Part shown: in pieces, positions 23,764-37,629 of the stretch | Layout: each line of letters opens with the position of its first letter | How positions within the stretch are numbered: the first letter of the stretch is position 1 | Made by a program: the position numbers and the translations under genes | Assembly: GCA_905250125.1 (NCBI GenBank) | Contig: CAJNOL010001174.1 | Coordinates: 1-64,000, forward strand | Direction of reading: 5' to 3' | DNA from: Rotaria sordida | Lineage: Eukaryota > Rotifera > Eurotatoria > Philodinida > Philodinidae | Length of the DNA stretch: 64,000 bases | Notes under the pieces: model-generated | The model's input: only the letters and a program-made list of their open reading frames with translations | The model's database searches: none | What the model was told of the DNA's origin: nothing

Positions 23764-25642
23764 ATGAATTTCTGTTCTATTGGATATTTTCATTTAACAA
23801 ATGATTATTATTGTTGAATATAATAGCGACATCTATAGATTTACAATTGTCTGTATAGTCACTTTCAAAGTCCATCTAAAAATAGATCTTAGTTTTTAGC
23901 ACGTGCTTCCACAATCAATACATTGTAATATTAAAGATGGTATTTTCCACTATTACAAAAATATTCCATTTTATGATATTTTACAATATCAGAAGATGAA
24001 ACGCCAAGTTTAACGTCATCATATTATACAATGAAACACAGTGGAACATCTGTTAAATAAATATCTTCGAAGTCTATTTTTAAATAATGGCGTAATAAAT
24101 AATTAAAGTAGTTTTTTTTTAATTTTTACTAAGGTATGAAATTTTTTCCTAGTGAACTGCAAAACACAGTAGCTTTTCAAAATGATAACTAGCTTTTCAA
24201 AATGATAACTATCTTAAATACTTTGCTTTTGCTTGAGATATTTAATATGAAAAGACTGAACAGAATCAACGTTTCTAATCAATAAATTATCTTTTTATAC
24301 TTTGTTTATACTAGTAAAGTGTACGTGTACACCTTCTTATTCTGTAAGGAGAGTGTATTAAAATGTACAATAACGAAGTTTTTTTTATAAAGAATGTATT
24401 AAACAAAAACGAAAACAAAAATAATCTTTTTCTCTCGAATAGTTTTTCGTAGTAGAAGAGCCTAAAAATTTGACAGATTATTTTCCAACAACGGCTCGAA
24501 ATTTTCGTAGATACAACGCAGCAAGTGCGGGAAGGCTAGCTCACTCCATCCTCTCTCACATCGACACCTATTTATCAACGACAAAATGATTTTGCGAATT
24601 GCAGTTTTGATGTACACTTTCATGTGTAGTCAACCATACAAAACATGAGGTTCTCAGAAGGTTTCCAGTTCGTTGTGCTGCTCATTTTCATAAGAAAAAA
24701 AAGATTCAAATCTATTCGATAGATGATGGTGCTGAGACCAAAATACTCAAAAACTTCGGCTATTTCTAATTGCTGCTGAGTCGTAATTGACGTTTTCGAG
24801 TATTTTAACCAAACCATCTTGGTTTAAATTGAGTAAATTGTTTTTTTTTGCCAAAATGATCAGCGCAACGAATTCTTCAGATGAAAAAAAAATCTTCTGA
24901 GAACTTTGTATGTTTTACAATTGACTAGTCATGAAAATACCTATGAAAATGTCGTTGGTAGTGTACATACACTAATTCGATTATAATCAAAAAATTTTTC
25001 ACTGTAGCAGAGATGTTTCAAAGTCACCGAAATTGGATGCGAATTGGTGAGCAAGAAAAGCATTCAATTTTGCTGAAGAAAAACGAAAATTTTCCAAGAT
25101 CGAGAACGTGTCATCTGCATCCCTGCTCATTGAGTAATGCGATAAAAAATGCATAAAATAAGGTGTATATCGAAAGTACTAGATGCTTTCTACATCGGAT
25201 ATTAGTAATATAAGCTAAAGAGAGCTACTAAAATCTTGTTTTATTATTGGATATTTATTTTGATCAAATCATATTTAATGATAGTGTTTATTTGTCAGTA
25301 CATTAGTGTCCTCTATAAATAAATTGATCTGTTATGTGAACATAATTAAAAATTTTTTTTTGTTCTTAATTTTAAAAATCTTTTTCTTTTCATTTTATTT
25401 TTTAATCAATAATAAACAATTTTGAACGAAATTTTTTTTTTTATCAATGAATTAATTAATCAAATGACTGAATATTGTATATATTTGTTCTTTCCTTTCT
25501 CTTGTCAACTAAAATGAGTCATCATTTCTTACTACAAGGCATTTTTTTTTCTCGTTTAAACAATATAAAATCAATAGAATACGATTGAGTTGAGATGACA
25601 ACAAAACAAACGTAAAAATTTTTTTATTTATTATTACAATAC
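23764..25642. other. Intergenic region with a foldback repeat
   Basis: No gene is supported. A direct duplication of AACTAGCTTTTCAAAATGAT is visible near 24170-24210, and the foldback at 24600-24965 is listed separately. The last 300 bases before 25643 are T-rich and probably hold the ZDHHC17-like promoter. Confidence 0.4.
24600..24965. repeat. Foldback repeat with about 100-bp arms
   Basis: The left arm, about 24605-24710 (GTAGTCAACCATACAAAACAT then GGTTCTCAGAAG), pairs imperfectly with the right arm, about 24855-24945 (CTTCTGAGAACTTTGTATG then TTGACTAG). GTTCGTTGTGCTGCTCATTTT (left) also pairs with the region around AAATGATCAGCGCAACGAA (right). A 65-codon open frame on the minus strand inside it has no family match that I know. 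It is probably a non-autonomous DNA transposon. Confidence 0.5.
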
Positions 25643-28600
25643 ATGAAGTCGAACGAAGTATTATATATAATAAATTTATATAAATTTTTATTTTTATTTG
25701 TTTTTCTTCTTAAGCCAAATGCATCGAACAGTAGTTCAAATAAACCACCACCTTATCCTGTCGAAAGTTCAACAGTGATTAATAATTCATCAATACCTGA
25801 TCGAGATACAGCTGATATAGTCACGTATGTAAATATATTATAAATTAAAATAAATAAAATAAAATAATTTTAATAATTAGTGCTGTTCAATATGGTTTCT
25901 ATGAACGTGTTATTGAATTAATTGAAATTAATCCACAACTTGTAACAACACCACTTGATGATAATATAACATTACTTCATTGGGCAGCAATTAATAATCG
26001 TACTGATATAGCTAAATATTTAATAAATAGAGGAGCAAAAATTGATGCTCTTGGTGGTGCACTTAATTCAACACCATTATATTGGGCTGTACGTGATGGA
26101 AAATTAGAAATGACTGTATTTCTTTTATCGTATGAAGCACAAACTTCTTTGGTTGATGGTGAAGGTAAATTAATTATAAACGAATTAAAAATTTAAATGT
26201 TCTACTTTTTTTGTTTTTGGTAAATTAGGTTTTTCATGTATACATTTAGCTAGTATTTTTGGTCATACAGCTATTGTTGCTTATTTAATTGCTAAAGGAG
26301 AAGATATTAATTTACCAGATAAATTTGGTATTACACCATTAATGCATGCTGCTCATGGAGTGAAAAGGTATAAAGAAATTTATTTTATTTTTTAATAGCC
26401 AATAAAATAAAAATTCATTTATTTAGTCGTGATCCAACTCAAATACTTGTTCGGTAGGATAAATATTTGAATTTAATTTAATATACTTATATTAATTATA
26501 AATTATTGTTTGACATGATTTGAACTTACAAGAGAAAGCATCGATAAAATGTTCACAAGTAGATCTCAGTAGTTCGTTTCTTTAAGTTGTCCTGCTCGAA
26601 TTATGACCGTTTTCTGTCTCAGACATGGTATATATAAAACAAATTTATTGATGAAATTTTGCTCATAGATAGATCTGATGGTCACTATAATGTCCTGAAA
26701 TGATTTTATGAAATTCTAATAGATTTTGAAATCTTAAATTTGCTATTAATCTTTCAATCTCAATGCATACAGATCTTAGAAGATGATACTATCATCTTAT
26801 CAATAAAACGTCTATATATATATATATATATATCACGTGTTTTGATAAAGAATGAAAAAACTATGACCATGATACAAAAAACATTAAACTTGAATGTAAC
26901 GAGTATAGACATTTTCGATAGAGATCAGCAAGGTCGATTGATGATAATTATCGTGAATCCGATTTCTATATATATTGTGTTACTAGAGTATATTCAATTG
27001 GAAATCAGATCATATGTATTCTATTAGAAAATGTAAATAAAAAAAATAAATATATATTCAGTATCCAACTATGATGTATTTTAATTATTCTGTCTAATCT
27101 CAACAATACTATCATGGAACTCATTATTTAGACTTGGTGCATCTATAAATTATCAAAATCCAAATAATAAATATACTGCTCTTCATTATGCTATATCTAG
27201 TAATAATCTTGAAGCAATTCGTGTGCTACTTGATGCTGGTGCGAAAACTAGTATACGTAATGCTAATGTAAATTTTTTATACTATTTTTTTTTTTTTTTT
27301 TGTTTTATTTTATATCGCTGTTTTTCCTTTTCTTTTAGAATGAAGATGTAGTTGATTTTGCAGCTAAATCAACTAATAATCGTTATTTATTATTTCTTTT
27401 AAATGAATTAACTTCTTCAAATACTCATTTACCAAGATGGTTACAAATTAATCGTTCAATACGTTGCTTTGGAACAAAATTCTTACCATATATTATTCTT
27501 ATACTTGTTGCATGTATATTAGAATTAACTTTATGGTTTATTTATAAAATTTTTCTTATACTTGTTTTGATTTTATTAACACGTGGTTATATATTGTAAG
27601 AACAAAACAAAAAAAATTTAATATGAATAGAATTTTTTTTTTTTGAATTACTTGTTTTATTTTAGAATATTCTTTGACGAAAATGTAAATCGAGATTTAC
27701 CGATTGCTATTGCACAAGCATCTATATTTTGGCTCTATGCATGCTATCTATATTATTTTCTACCATGTAAAATATTCAATTTATCTTTTTGTTTTTGATT
27801 CTTTTGTATATTTAGATGTACATGTAATATCTTTTAATTTTGTTGGACTTGCTATATTTACATATTTTTCATGGAGTAATTATTATCGTGCACAAAAAGT
27901 TGATCCAGGTTATATTACAATGAATAGTGAACAACAACATCGAGTATAATAGATTTCAAATATGAAAGATAAAAAAAACGAATCTATTGGTTTTTTTGTT
28001 TGTTTTAGATAATTATTCAATTAATTGAACAAAATTTATTTGATAATGAACATTTTTGTACATGGTGTCTTGTTCAACGACCATTAAGATCAAAACATTG
28101 TCGAGAATGTCGACGATGTGTAGCAAAATTTGATCATCATTGTCCGGTAAATGATATTATTGAAATTTTTCTAGATCGAATAGATATGAAGAAATTAAAA
28201 CAAAAACAAAAAAAAGGAATATTATAGTATTCAATTAACATTTTAAATTTTGAGAAAATTCAATTGAACAATAATGGAAACTAAATAACATACAATGTAT
28301 TGTATTTCACAGAGATCGATTCATTCATGTTTTTATTTCTTTTAATAATGATTCTCGTCAGTTGTCAGCTCTTTTTTATTCGGAATTTATTTCAAAATAG
28401 TCACAACTCTCTTATATTATTATGTTAGAGCAGCGAAAGAGTGTTCAGACTGAATAAAGCTCTATTGACCGAAATCAAATCAAGTGTAGAAGTCTTCTAA
28501 TTACCTTATAATGCTATACGATCATATGTTTATAGAGAATATTCGAATTATGATTTACACGAATAAGCGATCAAATTCAGATCTATACTACGAAAAAGAA

Positions 28601-29733
28601 TAGTTTACATCTTTCACAGACAAGTTAAATAGCTGGCATTATCATATCTAAGATTTTACTTTCATTGTATCTAAACTACAGAAATATCTTGAAAAAAAAA
28701 AACAATTCTTTAAACTCTAAGTAAATATGAATTTATATAAATCGTTTTCGTTTTTTTTTTCTGGTAGTCAAATAAACTATCGGGAAAAAAACACATTCAT
28801 TTTTTTTTTTTCGAATATGTCTATCTATAAAAAGACTAAAATAAGAAATCGCAAATCTCAATCAAAGCTAAACAGAACGCAGAAACAAAAATAACAACAA
28901 CAGTAGCAACAGTAACAACAATCTATCCTTCAATTCCGTCGAGAAAAAAAAACGATCGGTCTATTTTTATGATTATAAAGAAAAATAAGAATAGTTTCCT
29001 TTGCTTTGTTTGGAATATTAATGATGACAAATACTCTTTCTATATGATAAGAATTATTGAAGAGTCAAAACAATTAATTTGACATGTCTTTTCTAGTGGG
29101 TTGATAATTGTGTTGGCGATAAAACTTTATCATATTTTACTGGTTTTGTATTTTTTACACCATTATGTCTTTGCTTTTTTCTTTATGCTGCTTATCAATG
29201 TAAGTTAAAATAATATTTTTTTTTAATTACATTTTATATAAAATTTTATTATCTAGATTTTCGATTGCATTGTAATATATTATCATCAGAAACAATAATA
29301 CAAATATTTTTGTGTAAACCATCAGTGACATGGTTCACATCAATTGCAATTTTTCATACTATATGGATCAGTGGTCTTTGTATAACACTTCTTACTCAAG
29401 TAATTTTATTATTATTATTATTATTATTATGTAAGTTATTATTTATTTTTTGTTTTATTATTTAAGATTTTAGGTGGTTTTACAACTAATGAACGATTTA
29501 ATTTTTGGCGTTATAAATATATTAAATCATCAACATCAAGTCCATTTTCATTTGGTTGGAAACAAAATTTAATTGATTTAATTAATCGACGTATACTTTG
29601 GTGTACACCAACAAATATTGATTGGACACGTATATATACAATAGATGATTTTAATGAATTAAGTTCATTACGATTAAGACGAACAATAAATTCATCTTTG
29701 AATAATTCTTCAAAACATTTATTCAATATTTAA
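25643..29733 (+). CDS. ZDHHC17: Ankyrin-repeat DHHC palmitoyltransferase (HIP14/ZDHHC17 type)
   Basis: Thirteen exons sum to 1848 nt, giving 615 residues (human ZDHHC17 has 632): 25643-25657, 25715-25824, 25881-26164, 26229-26367, 26427-26453, 27132-27267, 27339-27595, 27666-27766, 27816-27943, 28009-28146, 29097-29199, 29257-29399, 29467-29733. The enzyme transfers palmitate from acyl-CoA to protein cysteines at Golgi and endosomal membranes. The N-terminus has ankyrin repeats ([59 protein letters not shown]). Several transmembrane helices flank the cysteine-rich domain ([15 protein letters not shown]) and the catalytic DHHC at 441-444, followed by PWVDNCVG. The C-terminal cytosolic motif GGFTTNERF matches the family TTxE. 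The ATG exon is only 15 nt and is the least certain part. Confidence 0.93.
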
Positions 29734-30433
29734 TATGTTGAACAGTGAATAAAAAAAAGAAATCAAAGACAGAACATCGATATATGTGATCGAATGAAAT
29801 GTGATACGCAATTTAGTTCCATGATGCCTTGTTTTTCTTCTTTATTTTGTCTTGTATTAACTGATGTTGATCGAGTCAGAAAGGAAAAAGAAAATAATTC
29901 AATATGCTATTAGATTTTTTTTTCTTGTTCTCTTTCCGATAAAAATTAAGAACTTCTTTTTTTTTTTGATAAAAAAAAGTATTAAAATCATTCTTTTTTG
30001 TTTAATAAGGCTAAATGAATTGTCTTTCTCTTTCATATTTTTTCTCCTTTCTATTAATATTAAATCTCTTCGTGATTAGAAGAGAAAATCAAGCTATTGC
30101 GATATACTCATAGAACAAATTATGACTATCCTTGACATGAGAAGGCACGCGGGAGTAATTTTTTTTCCTTTTCTCCTTCTTTTCTTCTGTTTGCATTTTT
30201 TGTATGCAAGACTTCTCTTTTTCTCGTGTGTTTTTATGTTTCATATTTATAAGTACCATAAGTATGCTGTTAGTCATTGTCGATGTGCGATGATTGCTTA
30301 TTCATAACATTTGAATTTTGGAAGCCATATAATTTTTCTTTTTGTCATATGTCATATTCCTCTATATGAGTAACTTAAATATAAAAATAAATTTGTTTTC
30401 TTTTTTTTTTTTTTTTTGTTTTTTAGATATTTA
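29734..30433. other. Spacer between the ZDHHC17-like gene and CEPT1
   Basis: About 700 bp of T-rich DNA with no supported gene. It ends in a T-run of about 17 bases and TTTTTTAG at 30425-30426, which acts as an acceptor site just before the CEPT1 start. Confidence 0.4.
30425..30433 (+). promoter_or_regulatory. Splice acceptor (probable spliced-leader site) before CEPT1
   Basis: A long pyrimidine tract ends in AG at 30425-30426, only 7 bases before the ATG at 30434. No upstream coding exon is evident. Bdelloid rotifers are known to trans-splice a short leader onto many mRNAs, and this site fits. A cis-spliced 5' UTR intron is the alternative. Confidence 0.5.
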
Positions 30434-33400
30434 ATGGCTACATCTAATAGAAATTTAGATAAAAGTCCATCTGCATTAATACGTCATAATGTTCGGCAAC
30501 TTAAAGAACAAACACAGAAATTACAAACAAATGCTAAAGAAGCTGTTCGACGTATGCCTGTTGTATTAACTGAACAACAATTAAAGCGTTTAAAAGAACA
30601 TAAATATGCATCCGAAGGTATAACATTATTTGATCCAATTATGCAAGAATTTTGGAAATGGCTTGTTGAATATTGTCCATTATGGGTTGCACCAAATCTT
30701 TTAACTATTGTTGGATTAGCATTAAATATTGGTACAAGTGTTCTACTTATGATAGAAACAGATGGTGCCAAAGAACAGGTAGATAAATTTTTTTTTTTTT
30801 AGTTAAGCATAGTAATTAAAAATATATATCATAGTGTTCACGATGGATATATTTTCTTACGGCACTTGGCCTTTTTATTTATCAATCACTTGATGCTATT
30901 GATGGTAAACAAGCACGTCGAACAAATTCTCAATCACCATTAGGAGAACTTTTTGACCATGGATGTGATTCTGTATCAGCTGGTATATGAAATTTTTTGT
31001 TTATTTGAGTTAGAAAAAAAAAAACTTTGCGATTCATTTTTTAGTATTTGTAACAATTGCTTGTTGTTGTGCTGTTCAACTTGGTGTTTATCCATGGCTT
31101 ATGTTTTGGGCATGTATATTATCATATTTTGCTTTTTATGCTGCTCATTGGCAAACATATGTTTCGGGTAAACTTAAATTTGGAAGGTAATGTAGAAGTA
31201 AAATTTTTTTTTTTTGAATTTCATATAAGAATTATGTTTAGACTTGATTGTACTGAAGCACAATTCTCATTTATTGTTGTTTATTTTATCTGTACAATAT
31301 CACCAGGTTTTTGGTCGAAATCGGTAAAGAATTTAATAGAATAAATAGTTAATGGTTAGTGTTGTTTTTTTTTTCAAGATACCTTATTTACAAATTGAAT
31401 ATCGTATATTTGTTGCATTATTAATGATTGGTTCAACACTATGGAGTTCATTTAATAATATTCGTGCTATTTCACAGGGTGGTTGTGGAAGAAATTTTTC
31501 ATCTGTAGCTGTAAGATATTTGCTTTTTTTTTAGATTTTATTTTCATGTTAATCGTTATTTTTGTTTTAAATATTAAGGGTACAAGTATTATTTTTCCTG
31601 GTTGGCCTATTGGTTTTGTTATTTTTCTTGCTGTTGTTGCTTCCAATTATTCAACATCGAGAGTACTTGAAGAACATACATCACTTCATTTACTTTGTTA
31701 TGGTATTGTCTTTTCAAAAATTACAAATCGTTTAATTGTTAGTAGTTTGTTTTATTTTTTGTTTTTTATTGAATTATTTATTCATTTAATAAATTCAATA
31801 TTATTTTATTAAATTAGGTTGGACATATGTCAAGAAGTCCATTAAATGGATGGGATACGTCCTTTGTTGGGCCATTGGCTGTTTGTATCAATCAATATTT
31901 TAATTTATTCATTGATGAACATATTTTACTTTGGCTCTTTCTCGTAAGTTGTCTAGAATTTTTGTAGAAAAAATATATATTATTTGTAAGATATCAAAAA
32001 GGATAGTTAGAAGACAAAGATATTTCCAAAATTCAAACTTTCTTAAGAAAAAAAAAGTTTGAAGATCCGATGTAGGTGGATTGCTCATTTTATGAGAGTA
32101 ATTGTTTGGATGATACTATAGAAAAAAATATAAATTTTTTTTTTGCTCAGAAGTTAAACATGCAAATTAAAAAATATTTTTTACTATTCTATAGAGCTCG
32201 ACTTGGAGATTGAGAAAATGTACTTGATTTGTTTGTCGAACAGTTTAATTTTGTCAAATATCAATTTTCCTGGTGACAACACGATTTTCAGGCTAATTTT
32301 TGGGCAATTGGTTTTTCAGTTTCTTTAAAGGGTTATAATAAAGTTATTTATACCATTAGATAGACTTTGTTTCAAAGTATATTTCTCCATATTTCAATCT
32401 TGTAAATCGCTATTTACATTTTTAGCCAAATGCTCACCTAGATGCACAATGTGCAACCCTTCAAAAACCGACTATGACTCAAGGACATTTAAATCACATG
32501 AAATTTTCAGGATATATTGAGGTTGTAGCAGAGATCCTATGATAAAATTTTCAGTTCTATAAGACGATATTTTCGTGAGATATTCGACTAGCAAGAGTCA
32601 AAAATAGCTCATTTTGTCAATCCAAAATTCTCTGAGTCTTCATTCTATAGACTTAATTTATTTTTGTATGAAAGAGTTTAATAATAACAAAGCTTAATTT
32701 AAAAATGGACTCTGTCATGCCCTGTATCTTGACATAATCGTTCAAACAAAAACAAAAAAGCCATTGGCTATAATAAAGCTCTTGCGAGAATTCCGAGATG
32801 TTCAATCAAAAGAGACATAAACAAAGAAAAAGCGAAAAAGCATAGGTTTCAAGAAGAAAATCTTTCCATGTATTTATCTCAATTTTCATGTTTTTCAAGA
32901 AATTGACTTTTTTTTAGACAGAACTTTAAAGAAGAATCTTAAAATTTGATTGCAGAATAATTAGAAATAAAAAATTTTGAATCAAAACAAAAGGAATCAT
33001 GAGAGTAGAATAACTCGAAGAAGATTAAATCTTTTGAACTGATTTATATCTTTTATTTGAGTAAGGAGTGTTTGCGAGAGGTTAAGAGCGAGTTCACGTT
33101 TCTTGTGTTTGATTTCACTTAGTAGAATAGCTTGGTAGCAGTTTTGAATGACCATCTGAGTATTTTAATGAGTAATGGATTCTCGAAAGAGGACAAAAAT
33201 TGATAAAAAGCCGTCTCTTTTACATGTTTTGAAAAATTCTAACTTCATATAGGAATGCATTCTTACTTATAATAGACGTATGACGCTGTCTTATTTTTCT
33301 AATATAGTTGAACTGATATCGTGGCAAGGATTTGAGAATGAAGATTGTAGTATTCACAGCAGCTTTGAACTATAAATATGCAGAGTTTTTTTTACGTATC

Positions 33401-34751
33401 TTGTACACTGACTAAGAGAAATTTTCTAACCTTCACTCTATACATCTGTACTTTGAACTTGTTTCGTGTTTGTCTAAATTATAGATGTTTTATGTAATGG
33501 CATTGATTTATTTGTAAAAATAAATTTGCAAATTGGAATCTACTCAAATCACCTTTAAAATTTATAAAAATAAAGTTCTCAATGTAACTTATTCATTGTG
33601 AAACTATCAGATTTTTCAATATGTTCTACTTTGAGATATTAATAATGAACATTCTCTTACATAAAAAAGTAAACTTCCTTCTAAAATATATCTCAGGATA
33701 AGAGATACTAGAAAATCTAACACTTTCACAATGTATTAGTCTTGTTGAGAAGTTAACTTATGCAAAGTTTGCATTCGAAAGTCAATTTTGAAAGTTATCT
33801 GAGAAGGATTAAATTATTTTGTCGAAAAACTCATTAAAATGACAATAAGTTCCAAATATAAAGATTCATGGATACAAGTCATTTGAGACTTTCTCTTTTC
33901 ACTTCATTAGACATTTCGATGAATCATATTTTAGTTCAAAATTTACGGATTTCATTTTTACAGACAAAGTAGTATTATAAGATTAGGATACAATGAAACG
34001 ATTACTACTCAATTTCATTTATCAAAATTTTCCTTTTCTATCTAATAAAACTAATTGAGTAAAGTTTTTTTGACTTCGAAAATTTTTTTTCATAATGGTA
34101 ACTTGCATAAGGAATCTAAATAGTGACTTGAGAATAGAAAAACTTGTTTCCGACAAGGATTTGGAAGAAATAAAAATTTCTTCAAATTCAAAATCTTCAA
34201 CAAGACACCAAACTTATCTTTTCAGTACTTACAACCTAAAAATAAAAGCTTCTTATGTTTACCTGAAAATAACAGAGCAACTAATTTTCTACAACAAAAC
34301 CGTGGAAGTCGTTACAAACCATCATAATCGGTCAGCTTTAGTGTCCCAAATAAAAAAAAATCCGTTGGTCTGGTTCCAAGTATGACCACTGTATACTTCT
34401 TTATTAGTGAGAATGTCTCTCCTTGAAACTTATGAATCTATAAAGTTTTCATTATGTAACATATGCAGCATAAATTTGTTGCTATGTAAGAGTAAAAATA
34501 CTTGACTGTTTTAATAATGAAATTCTAACTTCGATTCAGGACTCTAGTCTATTACATATGATCATAAATCCTTCTGAAATATTTAGATAATAACTATATT
34601 ATATTTTACTTATTTTTTTCTTTAGCTTTACAATCTATATGATCTGTTGCGGTACAACATTAAAGTTTGTCAAGAACTTTGTGATTTCTTGGATATTCAC
34701 TGTTTTCGAATAAAACCATCGACGACACCACCGACTAATCAAAATCATTAA
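30434..34751 (+). CDS. CEPT1: Choline/ethanolamine phosphotransferase
   Basis: Eight exons (30434-30778, 30835-30982, 31045-31186, 31242-31323, 31379-31510, 31579-31737, 31818-31943, 34626-34751) give 419 residues. The enzyme performs the last Kennedy-pathway step, joining CDP-choline or CDP-ethanolamine to diacylglycerol in ER/nuclear membranes. The catalytic CDP-alcohol phosphotransferase signature is intact: D138-G139, A142-R143, G152, D156 and D160, with DGKQARR and [10 protein letters not shown]. Around it are about ten hydrophobic segments, and family blocks [43 protein letters not shown] and DEHILLW. The N-terminal 60 residues are polar. The last intron is 2.7 kb while the others are about 55-70 bp. 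The stop is 262 bp before the NDE1 start codon. Confidence 0.93.
31944..34625 (+). other. Long last intron of CEPT1
   Basis: A 2.68-kb intron with GTAAGT donor and TTCTTTAG acceptor, forty times longer than the gene's other introns. It shows no gene. The open frame at 34095-34385 has no recognisable domain. No long inverted repeat was picked out by eye, though transposon-derived sequence is likely given its size. Confidence 0.5.
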
Positions 34752-34985
34752 TACGTTTTAAAACATTATTCTTTTTCTTTTCTTCTTTTTTTTTTGTCTT
34801 TTGTTCTCTTAACACTATCTTCTTGTTTGTATCTCGACTAACTGTTGTATCTTTAGATCATATATTGTCTTTGTTCGTATTATCTTATTATTTTAAATGT
34901 TTATTACGGAAATCCAGCATGAATAACACAAAATAAGAAAATAACATACAAGCAAATTAGTTGTTTCTTTTTTTTTTTCTATTCT

Positions 34986-35013
34986 AGAAATAAATTCTTT
35001 TGTTTCTTTTTCA
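34986..35013 (+). promoter_or_regulatory. Splice acceptor (probable spliced-leader site) before NDE1
   Basis: TTTCTTTTTTTTTTTCTATTCTAG ends at 34987, leaving a 26-base leader before the ATG at 35014. With the previous gene's stop only 262 bp upstream, this is what a downstream gene in a trans-spliced polycistron would look like. Confidence 0.5.
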
Positions 35014-37391
35014 ATGGCAAATGATAATGAACCAACTACATTCGAAGAAGCATTCGAACGTTATATTGAATATCGAACACGTTTTGAACGTCTTGAAAAT
35101 GATTTCGATGAATATCAACAATCATCATTAAATTATGAACAAGAATTAGAAGTACAATTAAAACAATTAGATAGTCAAACACATCGTTTACAACAAGAAT
35201 TATTTGTTGAACGTACACAAAATGAACAATATCGTGAACGTAGTGAACAAACAATAAAACAATTTGATAAACGTCTTGATCAAGTACAAGAAGAATTAAA
35301 TGCTTGTAAAAATTTAAATGAAAAATTGACAACTTATATAAGGGAATTAGAACAAACTAATGATGATCTTGAACGAAGTAAAAAAAAGAAATATTTTAAT
35401 TTTTGAAAAATTTGATTTTTTTTCTTTCTTCACAATAGGTAAACGAACATTACTTGATAGTTTATCAACATTTGAAACACAACTTAATCGTGCATTAGAG
35501 CAAAATGCTCTATTAGAAAATGAACTTGATGAAAAACAACAGGTTTTGAAAAAACAACAACTATTTGAAATAATTTTTCCAACTTTTTTTTTTCATTTTA
35601 TAGTTAACTGAAACTGTTCAGCGATTACGTGATGAAACTCGAGATTTACGTGAAGAACTTGATGTATTACATAAAACAAACACAGAAAAAGCTATCAATG
35701 CAATGAATACGTCTATAAAAGGAACACCAATTGTAAATAGTAGTCGAATGAAAAGTATTCTATCCGAAGCAGCAGCTTCCGGGACAACATCAACATCTGA
35801 TTCGACTAATCGACAAGGTAAACATTTATATCAATCGAAAATAAATATTAGTATTTCAATATGATTTAAGCTGGGCAAAAACCACTAATAGTTTGATACT
35901 TAAATGGTTGACTATCATCTGATCGTCATTCTACCGTAGCATACTGATAGTTGTTCTCCGACTTAGTATTGATAAGAAAAAAGCGAAGCCAGTGTTCCGA
36001 TAACTAATCTTTCTGACATATTCTAACGAGATTCTGACGAGGAAATTATATGAAATGATACTCGCTGTTTGAGCTCATATTTTATCCATGAGAAGGTCTT
36101 GGTAAAACTAGAAAAAGTCTAAAAGAGATTCGTCCCCATAGACCTTGGTATTCGAGTTAAGATCATTTTATTGAATATTCGGCCCAACTTTAGATATATA
36201 ACTTTCAGGATATTCTAAGGGTCATTTGATCCATATCTGGACAAAATTTTGCTTTTGAATTTTTTGGTATGTACCTAAAGCTGGATTGGAAACTCTGTAA
36301 AAGGATTCTAACTAGGCTTTAAAAAGCCCATGAGATCCAACTTTTTTTACACTTTTGCTAATCTCATCAAGATGTGCTCGTAGGTGCAATATAAGCTCAA
36401 ATGGCGGGTATCAACTTGGGTAGTTTGCTAGTGATAATAAACGAATGTAAGGCTCGAGATATGCAAGCTACAATTAAATAATGGAAAGAAAAATTTGAAA
36501 TCAAAGAGCAAAATGATTTAATATATTCATGGCAAATTGGAAATTACCGAGTCTATATTTTATGACTACCGAGACAACATCAATGGTCGTTTAAAAAATA
36601 TTTTATAACTATTTCTAATCCTCCACGATTCGGTTGATATATCTATTCCAGATGAGAACTGCTTCTTATTTATCATCACAATACAAAAGTTGAATAATGA
36701 ATCGAAATCAAATAAACACTATTATCTTATCTTCTCGAGGATCTTCAGCACTTAGTCGCGTGCTTTCTTAAACCTTCTTATGTTGGATGTGTCGTCACTT
36801 TAGAATCATGTCGATCAGAGAGTGTAATAAAACAATATAATAAAAAAAATAACTACTCCTTCTGTGCCAATAGAGAAAACAATCTTTAATCCTGAAACTT
36901 GCATCATAGAAATTGAAATTCTAAATTTTCTAGGCTTGAGCAATGGTCATCACAAAGTGCCATCGTCTTTACATGGACAAAAAAATGTTGTTTCCACTCC
37001 TTCCACACCAAAACCTCCATCATTATCTTCTGCTACAGATTTTACTCGTAATGTTATTCCTGGTTCCCCATCTTCATCAATAGAACAACAACAACAACTA
37101 ACAACGAATATAAATAGTCCAAATGGTTATTCCACAACTCTACCAAATGATTTTACACAACCGTTATCAATTCCAACTCGATTACAATCTTTAAATTTAA
37201 TCAATGAAGCATTTAGACGTTTTAGTGCTATTGAAGCAACATTAGCAGCACAACGTAAGCAATCTCAAATGACATCATCATCTATAAATTCACATCGTTC
37301 ACGACTTAATTCAACAACAAATAATACTACAACTAAACAACAACAACAACAACAAAACAATGAATCAGCTATGGCTCAAGCACAATCTTAA
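35014..37391 (+). CDS. NDE1: Nuclear distribution protein NudE (NDE1/NDEL1 family)
   Basis: Four exons (35014-35377, 35439-35542, 35604-35817, 36934-37391) give 379 residues. NudE proteins scaffold LIS1 and cytoplasmic dynein at centrosomes, kinetochores and nuclear envelope. Residues 1 to about 185 are a long coiled coil containing family blocks YEQELEVQLKQLD, YIRELEQTNDDLERSKR and ENELDEKQQLTETVQRLRDE, close to vertebrate YVRELEQANDDLERAKR and ESELDEKE. The C-terminal half is Ser/Thr/Pro/Gln-rich and disordered, with a LIAEAFRRF-like helix (LINEAFRRFSAIEATLAAQRK) near its end. The third intron is 1.1 kb. Length is similar to the human proteins (about 345). Confidence 0.9.
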
Positions 37392-37592
37392 ATGATCATT
37401 TCAGATATATTTATATAAATATACTGATAGAGTTTATTCTGTGTTCTGTTTTTCGTTTTTCTTTTTTTTTGTTCAATTTCTCTCATTTTTATATATACAT
37501 ATAGCTATTTTATTGCTTTTCTTCATTCGTCGTCCTTGATGATGAACAACAAGGATAATTATTCTTTTTTTTTCCTTTCTATTTCATATTTT

Positions 37593-37629
37593 AGACGATA
37601 TATATATATATATATATAATATATCGGTC
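37593..37629 (+). promoter_or_regulatory. Splice acceptor (probable spliced-leader site) before the CBX gene
   Basis: A pyrimidine tract (TTTTTTTTTCCTTTCTATTTCATATTTTAG) ends at 37594, 35 bases before the ATG at 37630. The leader includes an (AT)n run. The upstream stop codon is only 238 bp away. Confidence 0.45.

Noticed and set aside
25500-25642. Alternative upstream start (ATGACAACAAAACAAAC) for the ZDHHC17-like gene
   Set aside because: Joining it to the next exon is out of phase, while ATGAAGTCGAACGAA at 25643 joins in phase 0.
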